Positions 1 to 8,835 of a stretch of 64,000 bases of DNA are shown piece after piece; within the stretch, counting starts at the first letter, position 1; each line of letters opens with the position of its first letter. This stretch comes from JACCTI01 sp038237435 (GTDB lineage: Bacteria; Verrucomicrobiota; Verrucomicrobiia; Chthoniobacterales; UBA10450), in the NCBI GenBank assembly GCA_038237435.1, contig JBBRYT010000001.1, forward strand, positions 124,001 through 188,000. Reading direction: 5' to 3'. Position numbers and translations under genes: made by a program. The notes beneath the pieces are model-generated. The model ran no database searches, had not been told where the DNA came from, and saw nothing but the letters and a program-made list of their open reading frames with translations.

Positions 1-186
1 GGAATTGGTGCGCATGACCGTGCTGGTAGTGGCCGGCTCCGCTGCGATCGCACGCGGGGTCGGCTGCGCCATCGCGGGCGAACTTTCCTGGGCCACACCT
101 GGGGCCTGCGCGGCAAAAGTTTGCGCGAAAGTCGGCGGAGCGACCAGCGATAGAGCGGCTAGGAGAGCGCAGCCCGGAGTTCTCAT
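1..186 (-). CDS. secreted protein, N-terminal part only (runs off the window start)
   Basis: Reading from base 186 towards base 1 gives an uninterrupted frame that begins with ATG, preceded at good distance by AGGAAAA, a plausible ribosome binding site. The first 22 residues form a signal peptide (hydrophobic core ALLAALSLVA, likely cleavage after PPTFAQ). The next 40 residues are rich in Ala, Pro and Thr. The gene begins only 19 bases after the stop of the beta-barrel gene on the same strand, so the two are probably co-transcribed. In exopolysaccharide loci the partner of such a barrel is often a polysaccharide export protein, but nothing in the visible 62 residues proves this; function is unassigned. 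Confidence 0.6.
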   Translation of the reverse strand, partial: MRTPGCALLAALSLVAPPTFAQTFAAQAPGVAQESSPAMAQPTPRAIAAEPATTSTVMRTNS

Positions 187-205
187 GAAATTCTTTTCCT
201 ACAAT

Positions 206-1498
206 TTAGAAACTGTAGGTGCCGTCGAGCGAAACGCGGTTCTGCTTATAATCACGCAGCGGCACATCGGAATCTTTCTGGGTGTATTGATAGCGGGCGC
301 CGAGGGTGACATGCCGCGTCAATTGATAGCCGAGTGAAAGCGCGCCGCCGTAGCGATGCAGATGTTCATCGATGAAACCACCGGAATCATTGGCGTCTTC
401 AAAGAACAGTTCCGTCGTAAGCAAGGTGCGATTGATAATGTTCCAAGTGGCGGTGTGCCGAACGTAATTGAGCACGGTGTAGTTGGAATTGATGCCGAGC
501 TGCGATTCGTGGCCTATCGAGAGCCGCTGGGTGATCGCGGCATTGATGCGGTGCGAGATCAAGGCGTTGAAATAATAATCACTCAAGCTGCCGCGATCCT
601 GAAAGACGAAGAACGGACCGAAGCGGACCGTGCTGTTATCGAAATCGATGTGTTGATAACCGCCGGCCAGGCGCACCTTCACGTAGGTGGTCAGCTGTGT
701 TTCGACGAAGCCGCCGCCGCTATAAGTCCTCGAGTCATTCAAGAGATTTTGATCGTAGCGGTTGTTAACGAAGGCACCTTCAACTCCGACACCCGTGGTG
801 GAGGTAGCGGCTATGCTCAGCGAACCACTGATCGAATCGGCGTTGCGATTAAGATAATCGAAATTGCTCGTGGTCGAGATGTAGTTGTAGTGATCGTAAC
901 CGAGGGTCGCGACCGCTTTGTTCAAATCCCAGAGAAGAGAAACACCCGCGGTGTTTTCGAAGCGTCCGTAGTCAACCACATTGCTGATCTGCGCTTCGGC
1001 GATCGGATCCTGTTCCAGCGAAAAGCGATCGTGAAAATTGATGCGGAAATCGCTGACGAAAATGTCGAAGGAAACTTGCGAGCCTGGCGCGAGGAGGACG
1101 CTATTGGTGCTATTCTCCGGGTGATCGATGTAATAGGCGTAGCCCAGACCGAGATCAATGCGCAGAGTGTTCAACTGCGTCACCGGCCAGAGAGCGTTCA
1201 TGTTGATCATCGGCCGGAGAATGACATCCGACTGCTCATCGTTTTCCGACAAGTTGATATTGTCGTTGAATTCGACGCCCTGGGTGGCGCTGAAACGGAA
1301 ACGAATCGGACCGGCGAGCAAATTATAGGGAATTTGATCGAGAGTCTGTCGCCGCGCTTCCGCCGCGGCTTCACCGGCGAGGGATGGGCGCACGGCGTCC
1401 TGCGCCTGCAGTGTGATCGCCGTTAAGATAAGAGCGAAGAGGAATACGAGACCGATCCGCCGTGCAGACGATCCGTGAGTTGGAGAATTACTGCTCAT
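206..1498 (-). CDS. outer membrane beta-barrel protein of the exopolysaccharide/exosortase locus
   Basis: The protein has a signal peptide (core IGLVFLFALILTAITLQAQ) followed by about 390 residues with alternating polar/aromatic strands and a C-terminal phenylalanine (LDGTYSF), the usual end of an outer membrane barrel. It resembles the putative beta-barrel porins found in exopolysaccharide clusters (BBP2-type), where they are thought to help sugar polymers cross the outer membrane. I chose the ATG at 1498 because it places the signal peptide normally; an in-frame ATG at 1558 would add 20 residues before it. No strong ribosome binding site decides between them. The exosortase nearby supports an envelope role, but the exact substrate is unknown. 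Confidence 0.75.
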   Translation of the reverse strand: MSSNSPTHGSSARRIGLVFLFALILTAITLQAQDAVRPSLAGEAAAEARRQTLDQIPYNLLAGPIRFRFSATQGVEFNDNINLSENDEQSDVILRPMINMNALWPVTQLNTLRIDLGLGYAYYIDHPENSTNSVLLAPGSQVSFDIFVSDFRINFHDRFSLEQDPIAEAQISNVVDYGRFENTAGVSLLWDLNKAVATLGYDHYNYISTTSNFDYLNRNADSISGSLSIAATSTTGVGVEGAFVNNRYDQNLLNDSRTYSGGGFVETQLTTYVKVRLAGGYQHIDFDNSTVRFGPFFVFQDRGSLSDYYFNALISHRINAAITQRLSIGHESQLGINSNYTVLNYVRHTATWNIINRTLLTTELFFEDANDSGGFIDEHLHRYGGALSLGYQLTRHVTLGARYQYTQKDSDVPLRDYKQNRVSLDGTYSF

Positions 1499-1671
1499 AG
1501 GTAGCGCAGTTTGAGTTAGCAGAAGTGGTACCAACCGCAAACGAGCGTTGAATATCATTGATTAAGGCGTAGTCGCCTTGTTTTTACTCATGGAGCGCGA
1601 GAGCAACAAGAAATTTCGCCGCGGAAAAATTTTTGAACTGGCGCGGTCTAAGCTTTCCCAGGAGGGACATT

Positions 1672-2856
1672 ATGAAAAGGTTTCTCCTCCTTCTCGCCAG
1701 CGCAACGCTCGCGAATGCCTGTTTCGCCGCGCATTCGGATGATTCCAACGACCGCGCGGTTGAACTGGCCTCGCCGAACAACGGCGCGCAAATCGAATGC
1801 ATCACACCGGACGGCCGTGTGGAACGCCTGGCCCCGAACGAGACCGGTTCCGCCTCCGCCACCATCCTGCGCGACGAAACTCTTAGCTGCCCGCTTCAGG
1901 AAGGCATCACTACCTTTGTTTTGAAGCTGCCCGCTACATCGTTGCTCGATCATTTCTCTTTCGTGAATGAAAACGCCGCGGCCGCGGGCGAATTAAAAAT
2001 CTCTGTTTCCAACTACCAACTGCCGGCCACCAGCCCGAAGTGGGTCGATGTCGATGGCAATATCGTTTTCAGTCACAAACGCCTCTTCAACCTTTCCATG
2101 GTAGGTGTGGAAGCGCGTTATGTGAAACTTTCCTTCAAGGTCGCGAACGGCGGTCGGCTAAGTTCGCTCAATCTTTATGGCAACACGGGACTGCAGCAGA
2201 TCGCCAACACTGATCTCAATCAGCCGTTCGGTCTGATTTCGAAAACGCCCCGCGCGCAGAAAAAAAATCGTCCGATCGATTTCAATTTCGCCGCTCTGCC
2301 GCACACGGGCCGAATCGTCTATGTCAGTTCAGGTGAATCGAAGATCGCGGCCCGCATGGTCGATCGAAATGAAAAGACCTTTTATCCATTCGCTGGACGC
2401 GACTCTCGCCCGACCACGATCGTCGAGTTGGCCGCCGCGGAAGATATTCGATTGGTCCGCGCACTTTATCGGGCGCCGGTCGCCGGCCGCTTCGACGTTT
2501 ATCAACTCGAAGAGCTCGGCAAAGGCACAGCCGATGTAAAATATCGCCACCCGATCGCTTCGACGGCAGTGGAAGCCGAAGGAGACATCGCCGCGGTCGA
2601 TTTCGATCCCGCCGGTGCGCGTTTCCTCGCCATCACCTTCACGCCTACGGAAACGATGAGCGACGCGAATCCGTTTGAGATCGTCGAGATCACCGCTTAC
2701 GGCGATTCATCTTTCGCCAAGATCGATACGACCCAGGCTCCCGATGTTTACGCCACTCAGCCGGGCGTCGGTTTCCCGGGCGAAGGACATCCTGATATCA
2801 GCAGCCGGCTCGGCGTCGTCGCCATTCCGCCGGTTATTCCCACGGTCAGCCCATAG
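1672..2856 (+). CDS. secreted protein with discoidin-like beta-sandwich character
   Basis: The start ATG at 1672 follows a clear CAGGAGGGA ribosome binding site. A signal peptide is present (KRFLLLLASATLANACFA). The mature protein of about 375 residues is rich in beta strands, with two stretches like F5/8 type C (discoidin) domains, for example KWVDVDGNIVFSHKRLFNLS then ARYVKLSF, and later RAPVAGRFDVYQLEE then ARFLAITF. Such domains bind sugars at the cell surface. No catalytic motif is seen. It overlaps the 3' end of the convergent exosortase gene by 11 bases. Assignment to sugar binding is inference from fold-like pattern only. Confidence 0.65.
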   Translation: MKRFLLLLASATLANACFAAHSDDSNDRAVELASPNNGAQIECITPDGRVERLAPNETGSASATILRDETLSCPLQEGITTFVLKLPATSLLDHFSFVNENAAAAGELKISVSNYQLPATSPKWVDVDGNIVFSHKRLFNLSMVGVEARYVKLSFKVANGGRLSSLNLYGNTGLQQIANTDLNQPFGLISKTPRAQKKNRPIDFNFAALPHTGRIVYVSSGESKIAARMVDRNEKTFYPFAGRDSRPTTIVELAAAEDIRLVRALYRAPVAGRFDVYQLEELGKGTADVKYRHPIASTAVEAEGDIAAVDFDPAGARFLAITFTPTETMSDANPFEIVEITAYGDSSFAKIDTTQAPDVYATQPGVGFPGEGHPDISSRLGVVAIPPVIPTVSP

Positions 2857-4375
2857 GCTGCACCACTTCGCGCACCGTTATTTCGAGCGCTTCTCGCGCG
2901 CGCGAAAAATCGTCAAAACCGCTCACAGCGATTTCGAGCAAGCGTTGTCCGAGATTGCGCTGGCCGTGCCAGACTGCCAGCAAACGTCCGCGCGCGCTCC
3001 ACTCGTTAGGCAAATTTCCCGGACCGGCCGCGGCGATTTTGTCTTCCTGGATACAAACAAAAACGAAAAGCGGCTGGCCATTTTGTTCGAATTCGTAAAC
3101 CCGGAAACGCAGCGGCAGCGCCCTCGTCTCGATCGTGACAGGCTCGCGTTCCGCACGAAAAATTCTTCCGACTGCCGGTAAACAGATCTCCGGCGAGTGA
3201 CTTCGCACTAATTGCAGCGCGGCGCGTTGCGGCTCCCAACGGGCGAAAAAAATCCACCAGCGAATCCCGGGCGGCTCTTCCCACGCGGCGCTTTGTGCCC
3301 GGTTGTAGTGGAGAATGGTTCGCGTCGCGTCGGGAATCTCTTGCGGCTTGCTCTCGTTAGGCCGGCGCGCTTCCCAGGCTGGCAACTCGAGCAGATGTTT
3401 TTCGTGACTGCGGTACCAAATCTCCGTCGCACCGAAAACAACAACGATCCACGCGAGTGAAAGGTATCCACCCTCCGGCATTCCAGGCACCGTGCGCGTG
3501 GTTGGCCTACGATGCGGATGCTCACTTTTCAAAATCCACGCGATCGCCAGTAAACCCGCCATGCCCACGACGAGCACGAGGCTTCCGATCAGGTCGTGCC
3601 AGTGTTCGAGCGCACCTGTGCCCTGGCGCGCCGCAATGAAAACAAGGGTGCTGGCGCGTAAAACGTTGCAGAAAAAAACCCAGGCGCAGCCCGCGACCAA
3701 AAGCAAAAAACGCCGCGCCATGGTTAACGAAAACAATTCTCCCAAAGCGAGCGCGACCATGATGGCGGCCTGCAAAGTTTTGACGCCGCTGCAAGCTTCA
3801 CTCACGCCGACAAAACCGGTGGGCAGCTCGATAATGTTGCCGATCTGCAGCGCCCCAATGTCGAGCCAGCCCGCTATTTCCACTGCGGCGAAAGCGACAG
3901 CGCGGGTCAGCCCTTGAATAACAAGATTCTCGAATTGCACCGGCCACGGAATGGCCACGAGCGTGAAGCAAACCGGAAACGCAAAATGTCGCGCCCACGA
4001 TTTCCCGCCGATTTGTGTGAACGCAACGAGCGAATAAGCAACCGCCGCCAAACCCAAAGTCCAACTCACCGCGCGCCAATCAGGATTTGCTTCTTCGACT
4101 AGCCGCAACGGCAAGAGCAAGAGCAACAAGAAAATCTGCAGGCTCGCGATATTCTTCGAATCGAGTGACGCGGGTCGATCAATCCAGCGCAAATAAAAGA
4201 GAAACGTCGCCAAAAACGGCACCGCCCAGCCGTAGAAATATTGCGGATTGAGCGTCCACTCGTCGTGCAGATGATAAAAGAGCCACAGCCAGAGCGCCGC
4301 CGGCATTAGCCAGAAAACAAACCGCGAGCGCGTTCCCATGCGCTGTTGTTTACGACGCGCGGCGGCGAACGCCAT
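2846..4375 (-). CDS. exosortase with fused C-terminal EpsI domain
   Basis: This integral membrane protease/transpeptidase is expected to cut PEP-CTERM sorting signals at the inner membrane and pass the proteins on for surface attachment. All three exosortase catalytic positions are visible: Cys in SEACSGVKTLQ, Arg in NVLRASTL and His in EHWHDLIG, within about eight hydrophobic segments (residues 20-290). The remaining 200 residues match the EpsI exosortase-associated domain, so two proteins that are separate in many species are joined here. I start at ATG 4375; a TTG at 4411 would add 12 residues. The divergent neighbour at 4440 is a likely substrate. A copy of the window-wide 10-mer falls at 3003 and again at 3354, read as PNE. 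Confidence 0.85.
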   Translation of the reverse strand: MAFAAARRKQQRMGTRSRFVFWLMPAALWLWLFYHLHDEWTLNPQYFYGWAVPFLATFLFYLRWIDRPASLDSKNIASLQIFLLLLLLPLRLVEEANPDWRAVSWTLGLAAVAYSLVAFTQIGGKSWARHFAFPVCFTLVAIPWPVQFENLVIQGLTRAVAFAAVEIAGWLDIGALQIGNIIELPTGFVGVSEACSGVKTLQAAIMVALALGELFSLTMARRFLLLVAGCAWVFFCNVLRASTLVFIAARQGTGALEHWHDLIGSLVLVVGMAGLLAIAWILKSEHPHRRPTTRTVPGMPEGGYLSLAWIVVVFGATEIWYRSHEKHLLELPAWEARRPNESKPQEIPDATRTILHYNRAQSAAWEEPPGIRWWIFFARWEPQRAALQLVRSHSPEICLPAVGRIFRAEREPVTIETRALPLRFRVYEFEQNGQPLFVFVCIQEDKIAAAGPGNLPNEWSARGRLLAVWHGQRNLGQRLLEIAVSGFDDFSRAREALEITVREVVQPMG

Positions 4376-4439
4376 TGCAAAATCGCGAGCCCAGAGGCGG
4401 ACGGGGCACAACGACTGCTAGTTGAAAGAAGGCTTCTCT

Positions 4440-5243
4440 ATGAACCGCTTTACCTTTTCCGTTTGTTTGGTGATCGCGCTGGCGTTTTTTTCCGCCAACG
4501 CGCACGCAGTTATTTTGGATTGGGACAGCGTCAGCTGGGCGGCTGGCTCACTCACCAATTCCTACGACATCGATCCGTCGAGCGCCGGCAACGACATTAC
4601 CGTCGCGGTTACGACCAATGGCGCCGTGGCTTTTCAAGCCGAAGTAGTGAGTCCATTTCCGATGACGCCGGCCACGAATCAAAGTTTCCAAGGCGGGCTC
4701 GTCACGACGGAAAACACGCTCTGCCTCGCGCTCAACCTGGCCAGCAACGCGCAATCCGTCACTGTCACAATCTCGCTTTCATCCCTCTATACCGCCGGCG
4801 TAAGCAACGTCTCCTTCAAGATTTTCGATATAGATTTTGTGAACGGCGATGGAAGCGCTTATCAGGACCAGCTCTCCTCCATCCGAGCGCTCTCGATTGA
4901 TGGAACCACCCTAATCGCGCCGACTATCACCACCAGCCTCAACAATTCCCTTTCCGGCAGTGGCACCAATCAGGTCGTCACCGGAACCGCGGCCACCAGT
5001 GACCTTGGCGCCGGCTCAGGCGATGGCAATGTCACGATCGACTTCGGCTCCAACGCGATCAAATCGTTCACCTTCACTTACGGCAGCGGTCCGCTTTTTG
5101 CCGATCCCACTTTTCAGCATATCGGCATTTACGACCTCAGCTTTACGCCCGTGCCGGAAATGAATCCGGTCTGGCCTTCAATTCTTTCCTGCGCCACCGC
5201 GGCCGGCTTCGTCCTGCGCCTCCGTAAACGTGCGCGCAAATAG
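4440..5243 (+). CDS. PEP-CTERM-like secreted protein (VPEMNP variant), probable exosortase substrate
   Basis: The ATG at 4440 follows GAAAGAAGG at suitable distance. An N-terminal signal peptide (FTFSVCLVIALAFFSANAHA) is followed by a Ser/Thr/Asn-rich beta domain of about 215 residues. The C-terminus has the three-part sorting signal: VPEMNP, then a hydrophobic stretch (SILSCATAAGFVL), then basic RLRKRARK. The usual signal is VPEP; here the second proline position is Met-Asn-Pro, so it may be a subtype matched to this exosortase. The gene is divergent from the exosortase and overlaps the following TPR gene by 14 bases. The function of the exported domain is not known. Confidence 0.75.
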   Translation: MNRFTFSVCLVIALAFFSANAHAVILDWDSVSWAAGSLTNSYDIDPSSAGNDITVAVTTNGAVAFQAEVVSPFPMTPATNQSFQGGLVTTENTLCLALNLASNAQSVTVTISLSSLYTAGVSNVSFKIFDIDFVNGDGSAYQDQLSSIRALSIDGTTLIAPTITTSLNNSLSGSGTNQVVTGTAATSDLGAGSGDGNVTIDFGSNAIKSFTFTYGSGPLFADPTFQHIGIYDLSFTPVPEMNPVWPSILSCATAAGFVLRLRKRARK

Positions 5244-6981
5244 CGAAGGCGACGGCAACGTGCGCACGCTCGCGCGTCGGGAATTTTTCCTGCGCTGGGG
5301 AAAACGTCTTTGCTTCTGTCTGGCGCTGACTGCACTCGGCCTCGCGGGATTGCGTGGTTACGCGATTTGGCGGGAAAAACATTTGACCGCGCAACTGCAA
5401 GCATTCGTTAGGCAAAATGATTTTAGGAGCGCAGTGCTGGTGGCGCGTCGTCTCCTCGCCCTCGATCAAGAGAACGTCGCTGCTTCGTTCGCCATGGCAG
5501 AGATGGCGGAAAAATCTGGGCAGGCCGACGCGATTGTCTGGCGGAGAAAAGTAGCGCAGCTCACGCCGGAGGATCTCGCAAATCAAATTGCCTTTGCGCG
5601 TACCGCGTTGCGCTTCAATCAGCCTGACCTCGCGGACCAGGTCCTGAACACGCTGCCAGCCCGCGCGCAGCAAAGCGTCGAATTTCATCAGGTGGCCGGC
5701 GCGGAAGCACTCGTTAGGCGACTGCCCGCTGTCGCCGAAGAACATTTCGCGGCCGCACTGCAACTCGCTCCGGATAATCCGCATCTGGCGCTAAACCTCG
5801 CCACGGTCCGGCTGGCTTCGCGCGAATCCAGGATCGCTGCACAAGCGCGCGGCACCTTGGTGGAATTAACCAATCAACCGACCGTTCGTCCGGAGGCGCT
5901 CCGCGCTTTATCGACTGACGCCCTCGCCCACCGCGAACAGGCATCCGCGCAAAAATGGTCCGCGCAATTGAACGCGGAAAGCGGCGCCACCTTCGCCGAT
6001 GCGATTCTGCAATTTCAGGCGTGCGAAGGAACCGAAGAGGCCGCTCCGCTGTTTCGCGCGCTGCAAAAAAAAGCCGCCGCCGGCGCCGCGACTGCGGCCG
6101 AGTTCATCACTTGGCTCAATCGCCACGAGCTGGCCCGCGTGGCGCTGCTCTGGAGCGCAACTTTGCCCAAAGAAATTTCCCAGGCGAATCCGGTCCCACT
6201 CGCCATCGCAGAAGCGCACAGCTTTGTCGGCGAATGGAATGAGTTACGCGCATTGGTGGAGAGCAAGGAATGGGGGGACTTCGAAGCACTGCGGCTGGCC
6301 GTCTTGAGCCACGCTTTGCATCGGCTCAGCCCGCCGGATCGTCCTTCGATTGAAGCGCAAACCGCCTGGCGCGGCGCGATAAAAAGGGCGCAGATAAATC
6401 CGGAACAACTAGTCGCGCTCGCGCAGCTCGCGGCCGGCTGGGGTTATCAAAACGACGCGGAACAAGTTTGGTGGACGATTGCCGACAGCAACGACAACAA
6501 CCGGCTGGCTCTTTCCGCTTTGCAGCGTTTCTACAAAGCGAAACAGGACACGCGCGGTTTGTTGCACGTCGCGCAGCGCGCGCTGCAATTGAATCCAAAC
6601 GATCTTGTCGCGGCGAACAACTGCGCCAGCCTCGGTTTGTTAATCAGCGGGGACGGCACGGCTCGCCGTCTCGCGTATAAATTGCACGCCGAGCATCCCG
6701 CAAATCGAGCTTTCGCGGCCACGTACGCGTTTGCTCTGCATACCGAGGGAAAAACCGCGGAAGGTTTGCGCCTGTTAGAAAACATGAGCGAGCAGGAGCG
6801 GCGACAACCAGCACTCGCCGCCTATTACGTCGTGCTCTTGGTGGAAAATCGAGAACTCGATCGCGCTCGTTCTTTCCTGGTCGATGCCGAGCGCGCAACG
6901 CTTTTGCCCGAGGAGAAACAACTGCTCACGGCCGCGACCGCAAAAATACTTACGCAAGAAAACACCATCTCGCAGCGTTGA
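5230..6981 (+). CDS. membrane-anchored TPR protein of the exosortase locus
   Basis: The 583-residue protein starts at GTG 5230, inside the end of the PEP-CTERM gene, which implies translational coupling. One transmembrane segment lies near residues 28-46 (LCFCLALTALGLAGLRGYAIW). The rest is helical with TPR-like units, for example around QSVEFHQVAGAEALVRRLPA, LAPDNPHLALNLATVRLA and LNPNDLVAANNCASLGLL. TPR proteins of this type are common in exopolysaccharide/exosortase clusters and are thought to act as scaffolds for export. No enzymatic motif is seen. Two copies of the window-wide 10-mer core (5405 and 5711) encode FVR and LVR. Confidence 0.7.
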   Translation: MRANSEGDGNVRTLARREFFLRWGKRLCFCLALTALGLAGLRGYAIWREKHLTAQLQAFVRQNDFRSAVLVARRLLALDQENVAASFAMAEMAEKSGQADAIVWRRKVAQLTPEDLANQIAFARTALRFNQPDLADQVLNTLPARAQQSVEFHQVAGAEALVRRLPAVAEEHFAAALQLAPDNPHLALNLATVRLASRESRIAAQARGTLVELTNQPTVRPEALRALSTDALAHREQASAQKWSAQLNAESGATFADAILQFQACEGTEEAAPLFRALQKKAAAGAATAAEFITWLNRHELARVALLWSATLPKEISQANPVPLAIAEAHSFVGEWNELRALVESKEWGDFEALRLAVLSHALHRLSPPDRPSIEAQTAWRGAIKRAQINPEQLVALAQLAAGWGYQNDAEQVWWTIADSNDNNRLALSALQRFYKAKQDTRGLLHVAQRALQLNPNDLVAANNCASLGLLISGDGTARRLAYKLHAEHPANRAFAATYAFALHTEGKTAEGLRLLENMSEQERRQPALAAYYVVLLVENRELDRARSFLVDAERATLLPEEKQLLTAATAKILTQENTISQR

Positions 6982-7044
6982 ATTTTATTCTAATTTTTGG
7001 ACTGCGTATGAAAGGAACAGAACGATTACGGGGCATTTGACCGC

Positions 7045-7062
7045 TGCGAGAATTATCTCGCA
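7045..7062. promoter_or_regulatory. perfect inverted repeat upstream of the hybrid histidine kinase
   Basis: TGCGAGA and TCTCGCA are exact inverted copies separated by ATTA. The dyad sits about 85 bases before the histidine kinase start, in the 164-base gap after the TPR gene, and just after TTGACC, which could be a -35 box. It may be an operator or a leader hairpin. There is no T-run, so it is not a terminator for the upstream gene. Confidence 0.35.
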
Positions 7063-7145
7063 CGTGACGAATATTAACGGCGCCGAACGCCCAGCGAGGC
7101 ATGCATTTAGCTCAAGTAAAACGCGTTCCCGATTGTGCCTGAGCG

Positions 7146-8777
7146 ATGCGATTAAACACCAACCTTCAGGCCGATTCGAAGCCGCAACCAAATCCAAAAC
7201 GAAAGCTCGCGCATGAAATTGATCGCTTTGCCGCTAAGAATGAAGGGCCAGAAGATGGGCAATGTTTTGCACTGGCCGCACGGGCTACGAATGATGCTGT
7301 TCGGGATTGGGATGTAACCAGCGGCCGGCTCGCTTGGCCGCAAGGTCTCGACACGCTTCTCGGTCATAAGCCGTCCGTCATCACGCAGGACATCGGTTTT
7401 TGGCAGAGAAATATTCACCCCGACGACCGCGCGCGCACTGCCCTGGGCATTCGCGAGGCCCTCGCCGAAGCCGAACGTTGGAGCGGTGAATATCGATTTC
7501 GGCGAGCCGACGGCGACTACATTTTGTTACTCGAGCGCGCCATCATCATTCGCAACGTAGACGGCGAAGCGATTCGCTTCGTCAGCTCGCTCATGGACAT
7601 TACCGCACGCCGACAACTGCAGGATCAAATGGTGCGTTCGCAAAAAATGGAAGCGTTCGGCCAACTGGCCGGCGGCGTGGCGCACGACTTCAATAATTTC
7701 CTCACCACCATTCTCGGTTACAGCGACCTCATTCTTGCGACGTCAAGCAAAGGTCCGGTCGCGAAACACGTCACCGAAATACGTGGCGCGGCCGGTCGGG
7801 CCGCCGCGCTCACCGGACAGCTACTCGCCTTCAGCCGTAAACAACCGCTCGATTCGCGCGTGCTGGAAGCGAACACTCTCGTCACCAATCTCGAGCGCTC
7901 CATTCTTCCGCTCCTCGGCGAAAACATCTCCGTCGAGTGCAACCTGCCTCGCTTCAAAGAGGGCGGTCACATCAAGGTCGATGCGGAGCAGCTGAAGCAA
8001 ATTATCCTCAATCTCGCGGTCAACGCGCGCGACGCGATGCCGCACGGCGGGCAAATGACAATCGCCACCGGAGCGTTGCGCATTCATAATGAGCCGAATG
8101 CCGCAAATCCCGAAGAACTCGCGGCCGGCGATTACATTACGATTAGCGTGACCGACAACGGAGTTGGCATGAGTGACGAAGTGAAAGCGCACCTCTTCGA
8201 GCCGTTCTTTAGCACTAAGCAGGGTGTGGAATCGAGCGGCCTCGGGTTAGCCACGAGCTACGGAATCATACATCAGAGTGGTGGCCGGATCAGTGTCACG
8301 AGCGAAGTCGGCTGCGGTACGACTGTGATGCTTTGCCTGCCGAAAGTCGCCCCCCCGGCGCCCGCTGGATATAAATCGCCAAGCGCGAAAAACATTCCGA
8401 CCGGCACCGAAACCGTTCTTGTTCTCGAGGACGATATCGCGGTGCGCCATCTTTCGGTGCGCATCCTGCGCAATCTCGGTTACGAAGTGATCGAAGCAGC
8501 TAACGGCGACGATGCGCAACGGATCATTCGCGAAGATAGCGGACGCAAGATTCATTTACTGCTGACCGATGTCGTCATGCCGCAGATGAGTGGACATCAT
8601 TTTGCCGACTGGCTGCGCAAAGCGAGCCCCCACACCAAAGTCATTTTCGTTTCCGGTTATCTCGACGAATCCTTGCAGCTTGCCTCGCGTCGCGACGGCG
8701 CGATGTTTTTTCTGCCGAAGCCCTTCGATACAGCGCAGCTCGCGCTCAAGGTTCGCGAAGCCCTCGACACATTGTAG
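7146..8777 (+). CDS. PAS-containing hybrid sensor histidine kinase with C-terminal receiver
   Basis: The soluble 543-residue protein has a PAS/PAC domain (about residues 45-155, ending in SSLMDITARR), a HisKA dimerisation domain with the phospho-acceptor His in GGVAHDFNNFL, a HATPase domain (N-box NLAVNARDAM, G-boxes DNGVGM and SSGLGLATSYG) and a receiver domain with the phospho-acceptor Asp in LLLTDVVMP. This layout is typical of CckA-like hybrid kinases that autophosphorylate and pass phosphate to their own receiver and then to a phosphotransfer partner. No membrane segment is seen, so the signal is probably cytoplasmic. No partner regulator lies next to it. Confidence 0.9.
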   Translation: MRLNTNLQADSKPQPNPKRKLAHEIDRFAAKNEGPEDGQCFALAARATNDAVRDWDVTSGRLAWPQGLDTLLGHKPSVITQDIGFWQRNIHPDDRARTALGIREALAEAERWSGEYRFRRADGDYILLLERAIIIRNVDGEAIRFVSSLMDITARRQLQDQMVRSQKMEAFGQLAGGVAHDFNNFLTTILGYSDLILATSSKGPVAKHVTEIRGAAGRAAALTGQLLAFSRKQPLDSRVLEANTLVTNLERSILPLLGENISVECNLPRFKEGGHIKVDAEQLKQIILNLAVNARDAMPHGGQMTIATGALRIHNEPNAANPEELAAGDYITISVTDNGVGMSDEVKAHLFEPFFSTKQGVESSGLGLATSYGIIHQSGGRISVTSEVGCGTTVMLCLPKVAPPAPAGYKSPSAKNIPTGTETVLVLEDDIAVRHLSVRILRNLGYEVIEAANGDDAQRIIREDSGRKIHLLLTDVVMPQMSGHHFADWLRKASPHTKVIFVSGYLDESLQLASRRDGAMFFLPKPFDTAQLALKVREALDTL

Positions 8778-8835
8778 GCCAGGCGACGACCTACTCCGGG
8801 TTGCCGCCTAACAATTGCTGGCTAATAAAAGCAGC

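Noticed and set aside
356..1426. Long plus-strand open frame opposite the beta-barrel gene
   Set aside because: It is the mirror of a protein with a signal peptide and barrel pattern, and has no recognisable domain or ribosome binding site.
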